Shown piece by piece: positions 16,006 to 24,010 of a DNA stretch of 64,000 bases. Source of the stretch: Rhodothermus marinus (lineage in GTDB: Bacteria > Bacteroidota > Rhodothermia > Rhodothermales > Rhodothermaceae). Under the pieces are notes generated by a model. The model did not search any database, was not told the DNA's origin, and saw only the letters and a list, made by a program, of their open reading frames with translations. Position 1 is the stretch's first letter. Each line of letters starts with the position of its first letter. The stretch spans positions 921,501 through 985,500 of the forward strand of contig NZ_AP019797.1 of the NCBI RefSeq assembly GCF_009936275.1. The letters run 5' to 3'. A program made the position numbers and the translations under genes.

Positions 16006-17358
16006 TCACGAAGCGCGGGCGGGCAGGCTGCGCAGCATGTCGGCCAGTTGCGCGACCGGGTCGTCGGCAACTTCGTCGACGCCCTGGCGCAGGAAAGCCA
16101 TGAGCGCTGCGTGGGCCAGGATGGCCCGGTCGATTTCGGGCCGCGTGCCCATCTCGTAGGCACCGACGCGGATCAGGTCTTCCGCTTCCTGATAGGTGGC
16201 CAGCAGACGGCGGGCTTCTTCGACCAGCGCGCGGTGCTCGGCCGTCGTGACGCGGGGCATGACGCGGCTGACGCTCTGCAGCACATCGATGGCCGGGAAA
16301 TGGTTGGCGTGAGCCAGGCGCCGGGAAAGCACGATATGGCCGTCGAGAATGCCGCGTACTGCGTCGCCGATCGGGTCGTTCATGTCGTCGGCATCGACGA
16401 GCACCGTAAAAATGCCCGTGATCGTACCGCGTGCGCCGGGACCGGCCCGCTCCAGCAGCCGGGGGAGCATGGCAAAGACGCTGGGTGTGTAGCCGCGCGT
16501 GGTGGGCGGCTCGCCGACTGCCAGGCCGATCTCGCGCTGGGCCATGGCCACGCGCGTGATCGAATCCATCATCAGCAGCACGTCCAGGCCGCGATCCCGG
16601 AAATACTCCGCGATGGCCATGGCCACACTGGCGCCTTTGACGCGACTCATGGCCGCCTGATCGCCGGTGACGGCCACGACGACCGAGCGCTTGAGCCCTT
16701 CCGGACCCAGGTTGTCGGCAATGAATTCCTGCACCTCGCGGCCGCGCTCGCCGATCAGAGCGATGACGTTCACATCGGCACGGGCACGGCGGGCGATCAT
16801 GCCCAGCAGCGTACTTTTGCCGACACCGGAGCCGGCGAAAATACCGATGCGCTGGCCGCGTCCGAGCGTCAGGAAGGTGTCGATGGCGCGGATGCCGGTA
16901 AACAGCGGCGTGTCGATCATGCGCCGCGACAGAGGCGGGGGCGGATCGTTGCGTACGGGCTGCTCGTCGGTGACCGTCAGCGGTCCTTTGCCGTCGATGG
17001 GGCGGGCGTTGGCATCCACCACACGCCCCAGCATGGCCTCGCCGACGCGAATTGTCAATGGCAGGGCGGAGGGTTCGACCAGATAGCCGGCACGCAGGCC
17101 GCGGGTCTCTTCGAGCGGCATCAGGATCGTGGTGTTGCCGCGCAGGCCCACCACTTCGGCCTTGATGCGCCGGGCGCCGGGCTCCTGTCCTTCGTGGATA
17201 TAGCAGAGTTCGCCGACGGCCGCCGGCAGCTCGGACGCCTCGATGAGCAGCCCGACGACGCTCTGCACCTTACCGAAGTGGAGCGGGCGCAGCGGATGGC
17301 GGCGCACCTGCTCCAGACAGTGCGCGACGAACGAGTTGGAGGGGGATCCGTTAAACAT
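16006..17358 (-). CDS. fliI: Flagellum-specific ATP synthase FliI
   Basis: 450 residues. Walker A GSGVGKST (176-183), Walker B LLMMDSITR, and the family signature GEPPTTRGYTPSVF are all present. The overall layout matches the F1-beta/T3SS ATPase family. It energises unfolding and export of flagellar subunits at the membrane base. Its start overlaps the fliH stop by 8 bases, consistent with translational coupling to its regulator FliH. Confidence 0.97.
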   Translation of the reverse strand: MFNGSPSNSFVAHCLEQVRRHPLRPLHFGKVQSVVGLLIEASELPAAVGELCYIHEGQEPGARRIKAEVVGLRGNTTILMPLEETRGLRAGYLVEPSALPLTIRVGEAMLGRVVDANARPIDGKGPLTVTDEQPVRNDPPPPLSRRMIDTPLFTGIRAIDTFLTLGRGQRIGIFAGSGVGKSTLLGMIARRARADVNVIALIGERGREVQEFIADNLGPEGLKRSVVVAVTGDQAAMSRVKGASVAMAIAEYFRDRGLDVLLMMDSITRVAMAQREIGLAVGEPPTTRGYTPSVFAMLPRLLERAGPGARGTITGIFTVLVDADDMNDPIGDAVRGILDGHIVLSRRLAHANHFPAIDVLQSVSRVMPRVTTAEHRALVEEARRLLATYQEAEDLIRVGAYEMGTRPEIDRAILAHAALMAFLRQGVDEVADDPVAQLADMLRSLPARAS

Positions 17359-18271
17359 CGTCGGCAGAAGACTGCTGTTCGGGCGATCCCGGTGCGTCGG
17401 AGGACGGGGTAAGGCCCAGTCGCTGGCGCAGCCGCTCCAGGATCTCCTGACGGATGCGGCGTTGCATGGCTGTGGGCGTCTGGACGATCCAGTCGCCTTC
17501 GCTCAGTTCGGAATTGAGATCCCAGTGCAGGTCAGGGTGGCGGCTTTCGAGCTGGGCGATCACCCCCTGCTCCTGCAGCCGCAGAAAGTCGACCGGATGC
17601 ATGGAGACCTCCAGCGGAGCCGAGCGGGCCAGTTGCTCGACGGCTTCGGTGAGCGTGCGCGCCGAAACGCCACGGATGCTTTCAGGAAGCGGGGCGTCCA
17701 GCAGCGTCTCGGCCACTTCGAGGGCCAGTTCGACGAGCATGGGCTCCAGCTGTCGGGTGTAGTCGGCCCAGGCCTGGCGCAGCCGCTCCAGCTCGCGGGC
17801 CAGTTGTTCCTGAAGCGCCTGCAGGCGCGGGGCCCACTCGGCCTCGGCGGCAGCGCGACCGGCCGCTTCGCCTTCAGCGCGGGCCTGATTTACGGCTTCT
17901 TCCAGGCGCCCCTGCCATTCGGCCTCGATCGCAGCCCGGAGGGCCGCCTCATCGAGCGCAGGCGGCGATGCCTCCTCGGAAGATTGCTCCAGCTCGGGCT
18001 CCACGCGCCACACGTCGTCCTCGGAAGTCCAGACTTCCTGAGAGAGTTCGACGGGTTGTGCCTGGATCGCCTGCGCGCGTCGTAGCAGTCCGCGATAGCG
18101 GAATTCTGGGGACTCCTCGGCTTCATCCTGTGCTGCCGGCTGCACCTGGCTGCGATGCAGGCGGGGCGGTGGACGCCGGGCCGGCCCCTCTGGAGCGGGC
18201 GAGGAACGCCGGGGATCGGATCGATCCGACAGAAAGTCGGCCAGCGACAGGATGCGGCGCCGGGTAGCCAT
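17351..18271 (-). CDS. fliH: Flagellar assembly protein FliH
   Basis: 306 residues. The first 100 are Pro/Arg/Glu-rich and variable. Residues about 120-190 contain a long helix rich in Ala, Glu and Arg. The C-terminal FliH/V-type ATPase E-subunit-like domain (about 190-285) has LALEVAETLLDAPL and SRHPDLHWDLNSEL. FliH holds FliI in an inactive or docked state at the export gate. It lies between fliG and fliI, the usual order. Longer than enteric FliH (about 230) because of the N-terminal extension. Confidence 0.9.
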   Translation of the reverse strand: MATRRRILSLADFLSDRSDPRRSSPAPEGPARRPPPRLHRSQVQPAAQDEAEESPEFRYRGLLRRAQAIQAQPVELSQEVWTSEDDVWRVEPELEQSSEEASPPALDEAALRAAIEAEWQGRLEEAVNQARAEGEAAGRAAAEAEWAPRLQALQEQLARELERLRQAWADYTRQLEPMLVELALEVAETLLDAPLPESIRGVSARTLTEAVEQLARSAPLEVSMHPVDFLRLQEQGVIAQLESRHPDLHWDLNSELSEGDWIVQTPTAMQRRIRQEILERLRQRLGLTPSSDAPGSPEQQSSADDV

Positions 18272-18277
18272 AGATTA

Positions 18278-19324
18278 TCAGATGACCATTTCCTGACTGT
18301 TGCGCGAAAGCGTAATCTCCTCCTGTTCTTCGAGCCGCTGGGCGGTTTCGAGGATGCGGCGCTGCGCCTCGTCGACATCGCGCACGCGCACCGGTCCCAT
18401 CAACTCCAGCTCCTCCTGGATCATCTGGGCGGCGCGTTCGCTGACGTTGCGCAGAATCTTTTCTTTCAGTTCGCCGGAGGCTGCCTTGAGTGCCAGCGCG
18501 ATGTCCTTCTGATCGACCTCGGTCAGCAGCCGCTGCATGTCGCGGTCGCTGATGTGCACCAGGTCGTCGAAGGTGAACATCAGCGCCTTGACCGAAGTAG
18601 CCAGCTCCGGATCGCGCTCGCGCAGCGCCTCCAGCACGGCCCGCTCGACGGTGCGGCTGCTGCTGTTGAGAATTTCGGCCACTTTTTCCACGCCACCCGA
18701 CGCGCTCAGCTCGGCACCGAAAACCGAACTGATATGCTGACGAATCACGTCCTCGATGTCGCGCAGCAGCTCGGGCGACGTCTTGCCCATGGTGGCCAGC
18801 CGATAGATGATTTCGGTACGCAGTTCTTCCGGGAGATTGGAGATGATGTCGGCGGCCTTGCGCGCGTTCAGGTGGGCCAGAATCAGCGCGGCCGTCTGCG
18901 GATGCTCGTTCTGAATGAAGTTGACCAGCTGGGCGGTCTCGACGGTCTGCAACAGGTGGAAGGCCGAAACCTCCATGGCCGCTTCGACGCGCATGAGAAT
19001 TTCCTCGGCACGGCGAGGACCCAGCGCGGCCTCCAGTGCCTCACGAGCAAATTGGAGGCCTCCCTGCGCGATGTAATCGTGGGCCATGGCCGAGTCGCGA
19101 TAGTCCAGCAGGACGGCCTCAACGACATCGGCACTTACGTTGCGCATGCGCGCAATTTCGATCGAGATCTTTTCGACCTCTTCATCACGCAGGTGCTTGA
19201 GCACCTTGCTGGCCGCCTGCGTCCCCATGGCGATGAGCAGCACCGCCGCCTTCTGGGCGCCGGTCATGTTGTGCTGCGTCATTTCGGGGACTTCCTGCGC
19301 CTGCTGTTTGGTGGCGTTTGCCAT
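18278..19324 (-). CDS. fliG: Flagellar motor switch protein FliG
   Basis: 348 residues, standard length. The N domain binds FliF (TGAQKAAVLLIAMG). The middle domain has the EHPQT motif (140-144) used to contact FliM. The C-terminal domain has MFTFDDLV (249-256) and a charged helix ending in VDQKDIALALK, the torque-generating face that meets MotA. It starts 16 bases after fliF. No missing motif is seen. Confidence 0.97.
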   Translation of the reverse strand: MANATKQQAQEVPEMTQHNMTGAQKAAVLLIAMGTQAASKVLKHLRDEEVEKISIEIARMRNVSADVVEAVLLDYRDSAMAHDYIAQGGLQFAREALEAALGPRRAEEILMRVEAAMEVSAFHLLQTVETAQLVNFIQNEHPQTAALILAHLNARKAADIISNLPEELRTEIIYRLATMGKTSPELLRDIEDVIRQHISSVFGAELSASGGVEKVAEILNSSSRTVERAVLEALRERDPELATSVKALMFTFDDLVHISDRDMQRLLTEVDQKDIALALKAASGELKEKILRNVSERAAQMIQEELELMGPVRVRDVDEAQRRILETAQRLEEQEEITLSRNSQEMVI

Positions 19325-19340
19325 GGCTCCCCGTCCGTTT

Positions 19341-20942
19341 TCAATCCTGCATGTCGGCTACCAGCCAGCTCCGGATGATTTCGGCCGCCTCTTCCGGCTT
19401 TTCGTTGACCTGTTTCTGGACTTCCTCGAACAGGATGTGCTTGGCCTTCAGGCGGGCCTTGGCTTCGGCCGATAGCCGACTGGTGTAGATGTCGTCGATC
19501 AAAACCAGCTCCTCGTCGGATTCGCCGGATTCCAGACCGGGCACCGCTTTGCCCTGCAGCGCCCCCGAAGCGCCTTCGGGGGCACCGAGCGCTCCCTGTT
19601 TACGGTCGACGCGGCCGATGAGCACCTGCGTCTCGCCGGCCAGCTCGCCCATGCGACGGACCAGCGCGCGCAGCAGCCAGACGGCCAGGCCCAGGGCCAG
19701 CACCATGAGGCCGTAGCGCAGGTAGAGATTGAGTTGCTCCTGACGGCGCTGCTCGCGGAGTTCCTGGGCGATCTGGTCGTCGATCTGCGTGTCGAAGCGC
19801 GTCTGATGAATGGCAAAGCGGTCGCCTCGCTCCGGCCGGAAACCGACGGCGTTTTTGACCAGCTCTTCGATTTCCCGGAGTTCGTCTTCGGTGTAAGGGC
19901 GTGGCTGCGGCGTGCCGTCCGGGCCCGGCTCGAAGCGCTGGTTGAGGATGACCGAAACGGTCAGGTATTCGACGTCGCCGCCGTTTTGCTGGATGCGTTC
20001 GACCGTACGGCTCAGTTCATAGTTGCGCACCATGGAGCTGGCCGAAGACCCTTCGCCACCGGTGCCGGCCTCTTCCAGACGTTCCTCGCTGATGACCGTG
20101 GCGCTTTCGGGATCGATGAGCTGTCGCTCGGTAACCGCCTGGTCGAAGTTCAACGTGGCCGAAACGCGCACGATGGCATTACCGGGGCCCAGCACGCGGT
20201 CGAGCATGGACTGGCCTTTTTCGGTCAGATGGGCCTCGAGCGCCTGACGCAGTTTGAGCTGGGTGCTGCTGAGGGCGAGTTCGGCGTTGCCGGCGTCCGG
20301 ATTGGAGAGCAGGTTGCCCCGGGCATCCAGCACGGTCACGTTGGCCGGATCGAGCCCTTCGACGGCACCGGCCACCAGCGCCGTGATGCCGTCGATCTGC
20401 TCTTCGGTCAGGCGCGCGCCGCTTTTGAGTGAGAGCAGCACCGAAGCACTGGGAGCCACCTGGGTTTCGCGGAACGGGCTCCGCTCCGGTAACACCAGAT
20501 GGACCTTGGCCAGCTCGACCTGCTGCAGGCTCATGATCGTGCGGGCCAGCTCGCCCTCCAGCGCCCGTTTGTAATTCAGCCGCTGCATGAAGTCGGTCAT
20601 GCCGAGCGTGTTTTTGTCGAAGAGCTCGTACCCGACCGGTCCGTCGCTGACGAGCCCTTCTCCCGCAAACCGCAGGCGCAGTTCGTAGACGCGATCGCGC
20701 GGGACCCAGATGGCCGTGCCGCCTTCTTTGAGCTGATAGGGGACGTTTTCTTCCTGGAGCGTCTCGACAATCCGACTGGCATCCGAGGGGGAAAGGCCGC
20801 CGAACAACAGGGCATATTCCGGCCGTCCGGCCCAGTAGGCAATGCCCAGCAGCAACAGAATGCTGCCGATCGTAACGGCGCCCAGCGCCAGCCGCTGGCC
20901 AGGAGAGAGCCGACTCAGAAACTGCTTGAGCTGCTCGAACAT
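19341..20942 (-). CDS. fliF: Flagellar MS-ring protein FliF
   Basis: 533 residues from the ATG at 20942; a TTG 39 bases upstream is less likely. It has an N-terminal membrane helix (about 17-40), periplasmic YscJ/FliF ring-building motifs (WAGRPEYALLFGGLSPSDA, YKRALEGELARTI) and a second membrane helix near residue 430 (YGLMVLALGLAVWLL). A C-terminal FliG-binding tail (AEIIRSWL) ends the protein. FliF forms the ring on which the switch and export gate assemble. The operon continues into fliG. Confidence 0.96.
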   Translation of the reverse strand: MFEQLKQFLSRLSPGQRLALGAVTIGSILLLLGIAYWAGRPEYALLFGGLSPSDASRIVETLQEENVPYQLKEGGTAIWVPRDRVYELRLRFAGEGLVSDGPVGYELFDKNTLGMTDFMQRLNYKRALEGELARTIMSLQQVELAKVHLVLPERSPFRETQVAPSASVLLSLKSGARLTEEQIDGITALVAGAVEGLDPANVTVLDARGNLLSNPDAGNAELALSSTQLKLRQALEAHLTEKGQSMLDRVLGPGNAIVRVSATLNFDQAVTERQLIDPESATVISEERLEEAGTGGEGSSASSMVRNYELSRTVERIQQNGGDVEYLTVSVILNQRFEPGPDGTPQPRPYTEDELREIEELVKNAVGFRPERGDRFAIHQTRFDTQIDDQIAQELREQRRQEQLNLYLRYGLMVLALGLAVWLLRALVRRMGELAGETQVLIGRVDRKQGALGAPEGASGALQGKAVPGLESGESDEELVLIDDIYTSRLSAEAKARLKAKHILFEEVQKQVNEKPEEAAEIIRSWLVADMQD

Positions 20943-21022
20943 CTTCGTACTACCAACTCCAGCCTGTGGATTGGGAGACAACTACGGGGTGGTGAACAGA
21001 GGCCGGCGTGGGCCTGTCCGCA

Positions 21023-21331
21023 TCAAATCTGCGTGCGCATCAATTCCTGGTAGGTCTCCAGCAGACGATTGCGAACTTCCGTCATGAGCTGGAAGTAGAG
21101 CCGCGCCTGGTTCATGGAGATCATCACCTCATGCAGATTTTCCTGCTCGCCGGCGATGAAGGCCTCGACCTGCTCGTCGGCGTCCTTCTGGGCGCGGTCC
21201 ACTTCCTGAATGGCCTGCGCCAGTGTGTCGGCAAAGCCACCGTCGACCGATTCGCGCGAGCGCGGCGTGGGCAATCGCCGCTCGTCGCCGCCGCTCAGCT
21301 GCCGCAGACGTTGGAGCTCGGCCACGTTCAT
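21023..21331 (-). CDS. fliE: Flagellar hook-basal body complex protein FliE
   Basis: 102 residues. The C-terminal half carries the FliE pattern FADTLAQAIQEVDRAQKDADEQ, a variable link, then EVMISMNQARLYFQLMTEVRNRLLETYQELMR. FliE joins the MS ring to the rod and is among the first proteins exported. It precedes fliF, as is usual, although here two extra genes separate it from flgC. Confidence 0.95.
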   Translation of the reverse strand: MNVAELQRLRQLSGGDERRLPTPRSRESVDGGFADTLAQAIQEVDRAQKDADEQVEAFIAGEQENLHEVMISMNQARLYFQLMTEVRNRLLETYQELMRTQI

Positions 21332-21347
21332 GACGAAAGCGACCAGG

Positions 21348-21635
21348 TTAGCCTTTCACGTCCAGCCGGGTCCCCAGTCCGCCGGGCTGCAGGGTTTGCA
21401 GCGTGCGGTTGGGACCGTAAAGACGGAGCGTCATTTTCTCGGATGGCGGAAAATGACGCTGGATCCATGTCCATTCCTCCTGGGTCACGCCCTCGGGACG
21501 CGCGTGCTGCGCCGTCGGCGTTTCCGAAGGCGTTTGCGGAGCGGACGGCGTCGGCGCCGGATCGGGCCGCCGCGTCGCGCTCGGCTCCGGCGTGTTCAGG
21601 AAGGAAGGCCAGTTGTTGTGAATGCGCAGGTCCAT
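21348..21635 (-). CDS. Unrecognised small protein encoded between flgC and fliE
   Basis: 95 residues from the ATG at 21635, placed 4 bases after the previous stop; a TTG 15 bases earlier would overlap it. It starts with a possibly ordered MDLRIHNNWPSFLN, then a Pro/Thr/Ser-rich linker (about 17-45). It ends in a compact part with VTQEEWTWIQRHFPPSEK and MTLRLYGPNR. No signal peptide, membrane helix or family motif that I recognise. Its place inside a tight operon, with 16 bases before fliE, suggests a role in early rod or basal body assembly. The spacing and codon use support a real gene. Confidence 0.7.
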   Translation of the reverse strand: MDLRIHNNWPSFLNTPEPSATRRPDPAPTPSAPQTPSETPTAQHARPEGVTQEEWTWIQRHFPPSEKMTLRLYGPNRTLQTLQPGGLGTRLDVKG

Positions 21636-21639
21636 ATCG

Positions 21640-22023
21640 CTAAGCGGCAATCAGCGGGGAGGTCGAACGTTTGGCCAGTCGGGGGAAAGCATGCAGGTCG
21701 TAGTCCTGCACGAAGCGGGACAGCTCTGGAGGAAAGTAGACGAGGTAGCGTCCGGCCCGGGGCTCGTAAGCGGTACCCCAGACTCGGGCGACCCGTCTGG
21801 CGGTGTCGTGTGACGCATAGGCTACGCCGCACCGGCCGACGAGCCCGTCCAGTGCCTGCGCCAGCGGGCAGCGCCGCATGTGGCCGGGCTGTCCGGTCGG
21901 CAACTGCTTCAAAGGCGCCTTGCCCAGCGCGCGACGTGCCAGGTTCACCTGACGAAGGACGGCGCGCTCGCGCGGGCGCAGCCAGCGCAACAGCCAGAAA
22001 ACGATGGGAGACCGGTACGGCAT
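21640..22023 (-). CDS. Unrecognised basic protein encoded after flgC
   Basis: 127 residues, rich in Arg and strongly basic. It starts MPYRSPIVFWLLRWLRPRE, so the N terminus is hydrophobic/aromatic but too short and charged for a clear signal peptide. The rest has LRQVNLARRALG, a possible His/Cys cluster in GHMRRCPLAQALDGLVGRCGVAYASH, then RYLVYFPPELSRFV. I do not recognise a family. It starts 4 bases after the flgC stop and ends 4 bases before the next ATG, so it is almost certainly co-translated with flagellar rod genes. Two cysteines about 15 residues apart and nearby histidines could bind metal, which is speculation. Confidence 0.7.
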   Translation of the reverse strand: MPYRSPIVFWLLRWLRPRERAVLRQVNLARRALGKAPLKQLPTGQPGHMRRCPLAQALDGLVGRCGVAYASHDTARRVARVWGTAYEPRAGRYLVYFPPELSRFVQDYDLHAFPRLAKRSTSPLIAA

Positions 22024-22027
22024 GGCC

Positions 22028-22528
22028 TCAGATTTCCAGGGTTCGTTTGACGATTTCTTTGGCGGCCTGAATGGTGGAGAGGTTGGCCTCGTAGATCCGG
22101 TTGGCCGAAATCAGATGGGCCATTTCCTCCACCACGTTCACGTCGGGGTAGGCCACATAGCCGTTGGCGTCGGCGTGCGGATGGGTGGGATCGTACTCGT
22201 AGCGCAGCCGAAGCGTCTCGGCGATCGTGGTTTCCGGACCCAGCTCGGCTTCCGGCAGGCGCGTCAGCAGCGACGGGGAGGAACTGTGGCGGGGGTCCTG
22301 GGTGCGCGGGGCCGTACGCAGCCGGCTGAGCAGCTCGTAAAAGCGCCGGTTGCGGACTTCGGGGTTGGTGTGCACGGCCCGTTTGATGGCGTACGGCGTA
22401 CCTTCATCGGTGCGGGTGGTGGCCGCGTTGGCGATGTTCTCGGTGGCCGCGCTCATGGCCATGCGCTGGGCCTCTAAGCCCCGGGCGGCCGTCCGGAAAA
22501 ATGAGAAGATGCGGGTAGGCAGCGGCAT
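22028..22528 (-). CDS. flgC: Flagellar basal-body rod protein FlgC
   Basis: 166 residues. The N-terminal rod motif (AARGLEAQRMAMSAATENIANAAT) and the C-terminal FlgC signature (DVNVVEEMAHLISANRIYEANLSTIQAAKEIV) are both present, with the usual YPDVN link before the second. It is a proximal rod subunit exported by the flagellar type III system. It starts 18 bases after flgB and precedes two unknown genes before fliE. Slightly longer than enteric FlgC (134) because of a variable middle. Confidence 0.94.
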   Translation of the reverse strand: MPLPTRIFSFFRTAARGLEAQRMAMSAATENIANAATTRTDEGTPYAIKRAVHTNPEVRNRRFYELLSRLRTAPRTQDPRHSSSPSLLTRLPEAELGPETTIAETLRLRYEYDPTHPHADANGYVAYPDVNVVEEMAHLISANRIYEANLSTIQAAKEIVKRTLEI

Positions 22529-22546
22529 GGCGGCGTTATGGGTTTA

Positions 22547-22885
22547 TCAGCCGGTGCGTCCGGTAATGGCCGTGCGCATCAGGTCGAAGTGCTCACGCAG
22601 GGCCCGTGTGGTCAGCTGCGTGCGCATCTGCGTATCGGCCAGTTCCATGAGTTCGTCTTCCAGCACCGGCGGTGTGTTTTCCATCCGCATGCGCGGTTCG
22701 ACCTCTTCCGGCTGGCGGAGGCCGGGAATCTGGTGACGCGCCTGTTGCAACGCTTCTTCGAAAGAGACGCTGACCCGCTGGTAACCCGGCGTGTCCAGGT
22801 TGGCAATGTTGGCCGCCAGCGCCTTCAGGCGCCAGGTGTAGGCCTGCATGGCGTGGCGGAGCAACTGGAGCTTGGCAGGTTCCAT
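22547..22885 (-). CDS. flgB: Flagellar basal-body rod protein FlgB
   Basis: 112 residues. The N-terminal part has LLRHAMQAYTWRLKALAANIANLDTPGYQ, the FlgB/rod signature. The C-terminal helix is MELADTQMRTQLTTRALREHFDLMRTAI. It is the first gene of the long hook-basal-body operon and is preceded by a sigma-54-like promoter. Proximal rod component. Confidence 0.95.
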   Translation of the reverse strand: MEPAKLQLLRHAMQAYTWRLKALAANIANLDTPGYQRVSVSFEEALQQARHQIPGLRQPEEVEPRMRMENTPPVLEDELMELADTQMRTQLTTRALREHFDLMRTAITGRTG

Positions 22886-23217
22886 AATCGACCCGATCGT
22901 TTCCGAACCGGAATGCGATTGGGCGAAAAATCAACCACCGTGCCAGGCGCGACAACAGCGCTTAAGAATCCCGAAGAGGCGTCGATATGACTGGATTAAG
23001 CCGGTGGATGATTGCCCCGCCTGAAAAGAAACGGCAGGAAACGGGGAAAAACTTGCCGTTCGCCAGCAGGGAAGGCGCCGGGTCGGCTCCATGGTGTGAC
23101 GGCATGTGATTTGTCAGCCCAACGGACGTTCGGTTTCGCCGTGAACGTGGTATAGGCAGAGGTGGCCGGTCTTGAAACCGGACCGGAGCATTCAACCTGA
23201 AGTTGCCCGCGTTGCTT
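22886..23217. other. Divergent intergenic region between flgB and the sensor kinase
   Basis: 332 bases. It contains the sigma-54-like site at 22930-22945. I see no clear promoter for the plus-strand kinase gene, no RNA gene and no further coding frame. Upstream activator sites for the regulator would be expected here but cannot be recognised by eye. Confidence 0.6.
22930..22945 (-). promoter_or_regulatory. Candidate sigma-54 (-24/-12) promoter of the flgB operon
   Basis: Minus strand TGGCAC, 5 bases, TTGAT, against the consensus TGGCAC-N5-TTGCA. The -24 part is perfect and the spacing exact; the -12 part has A in place of C. It lies 45-60 bases upstream of the flgB ATG. A sigma-54 activator gene lies 1.1 kb away. 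Confidence 0.6.
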
Positions 23218-23940
23218 ATGGCTTCTCTGACCGAAAAACCCACCAGTGCACAGGAGACCTCCGACGCGTTACTGGCCAACCTGGCCCAGGTGCTGGCCCA
23301 TCGGTTACGGGGTCTGATCACCAGCATCGAAGGATTTACGGATCTACTGGCCGATACGCTGGCCACGCCGGAGCAGCGCGAACTGGCGCTGCGCGTCTTT
23401 GAAAGCACGGCGTCCATCGAGCGCATTCTGTCCGAGTTGCAGTGGTACAGCCGTCCGTTGCACCCGATGCCCGGTCGGCGTCCGCTACGCACGCTGCTGC
23501 AGGAACTCCTGGTGATGCTGGAGGAGAACGAGGCAGCCCGCGTGGCGCTTGACCTGCGGCTGTCCGGACGGTATCAGGTCCGGGCCGATGTCATGCTGCT
23601 CCGCCAGGCGCTTTTCATGCTGCTGAAAAATGCACTGGAGGCTACCGGACCGGCCGGCGTGGTGCAGTTGCGGGTGCTGGGCGAGCCGCGCTCCCTGCGC
23701 TTCGAGGTCTGGAACGAGGGCTGGATGCCCCCCGAGGTGGCCGAGCAGATCTTCGTGCCGTTTTTCACCACCAAGGCACAGAACCTCGGGATCGGGCTGC
23801 CCATCGCCCGGCGCATCGCCGAAGCGCACGGCGGGACCGTCTATCTGGCCAACAACGATCCGGACGCCGGGATCTGCATGGCGCTGATTCTGCCGCAGGA
23901 CGATGAACCCGCCGCCGATGGCGCGTCCTCCTTGGCTTAG
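23218..23940 (+). CDS. Soluble histidine kinase next to flagellar genes (FlrB/FleS-like role)
   Basis: 240 residues from the ATG at 23218. There is no membrane segment and no sensor domain; the protein begins almost directly with the phosphoacceptor region (AHRLRGLITSIEGF, H28). The N box is LLKNALEA (N138), and there is an F box (FVPFFTTK) and G2 box (GIGLP). The G1 box reads VWNEGWMPPEV: the usual ATP-binding Asp is Asn and the following Gly is missing. It is followed by a sigma-54 response regulator. I infer the kinase of the flagellar regulatory cascade, possibly with weak or altered ATP binding. Confidence 0.82.
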   Translation: MASLTEKPTSAQETSDALLANLAQVLAHRLRGLITSIEGFTDLLADTLATPEQRELALRVFESTASIERILSELQWYSRPLHPMPGRRPLRTLLQELLVMLEENEAARVALDLRLSGRYQVRADVMLLRQALFMLLKNALEATGPAGVVQLRVLGEPRSLRFEVWNEGWMPPEVAEQIFVPFFTTKAQNLGIGLPIARRIAEAHGGTVYLANNDPDAGICMALILPQDDEPAADGASSLA

Positions 23941-23962
23941 AATCCTGGAAGCCTTATCTTTA
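23932..23962 (+). promoter_or_regulatory. Candidate Bacteroidota-type promoter before the sigma-54 activator
   Basis: TTGG, 19 bases, TATCTTTA, resembling the TTTG-N19-21-TAnnTTTG promoter of Bacteroidota. It overlaps the 3' end of the kinase gene and lies about 50 bases before the ATG at 24011. Confidence 0.45.
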
Positions 23963-24010
23963 GTTAATCTCCAGAACAGTAACGCTCTCCCAACCAATCG
24001 TTTGCCTACC

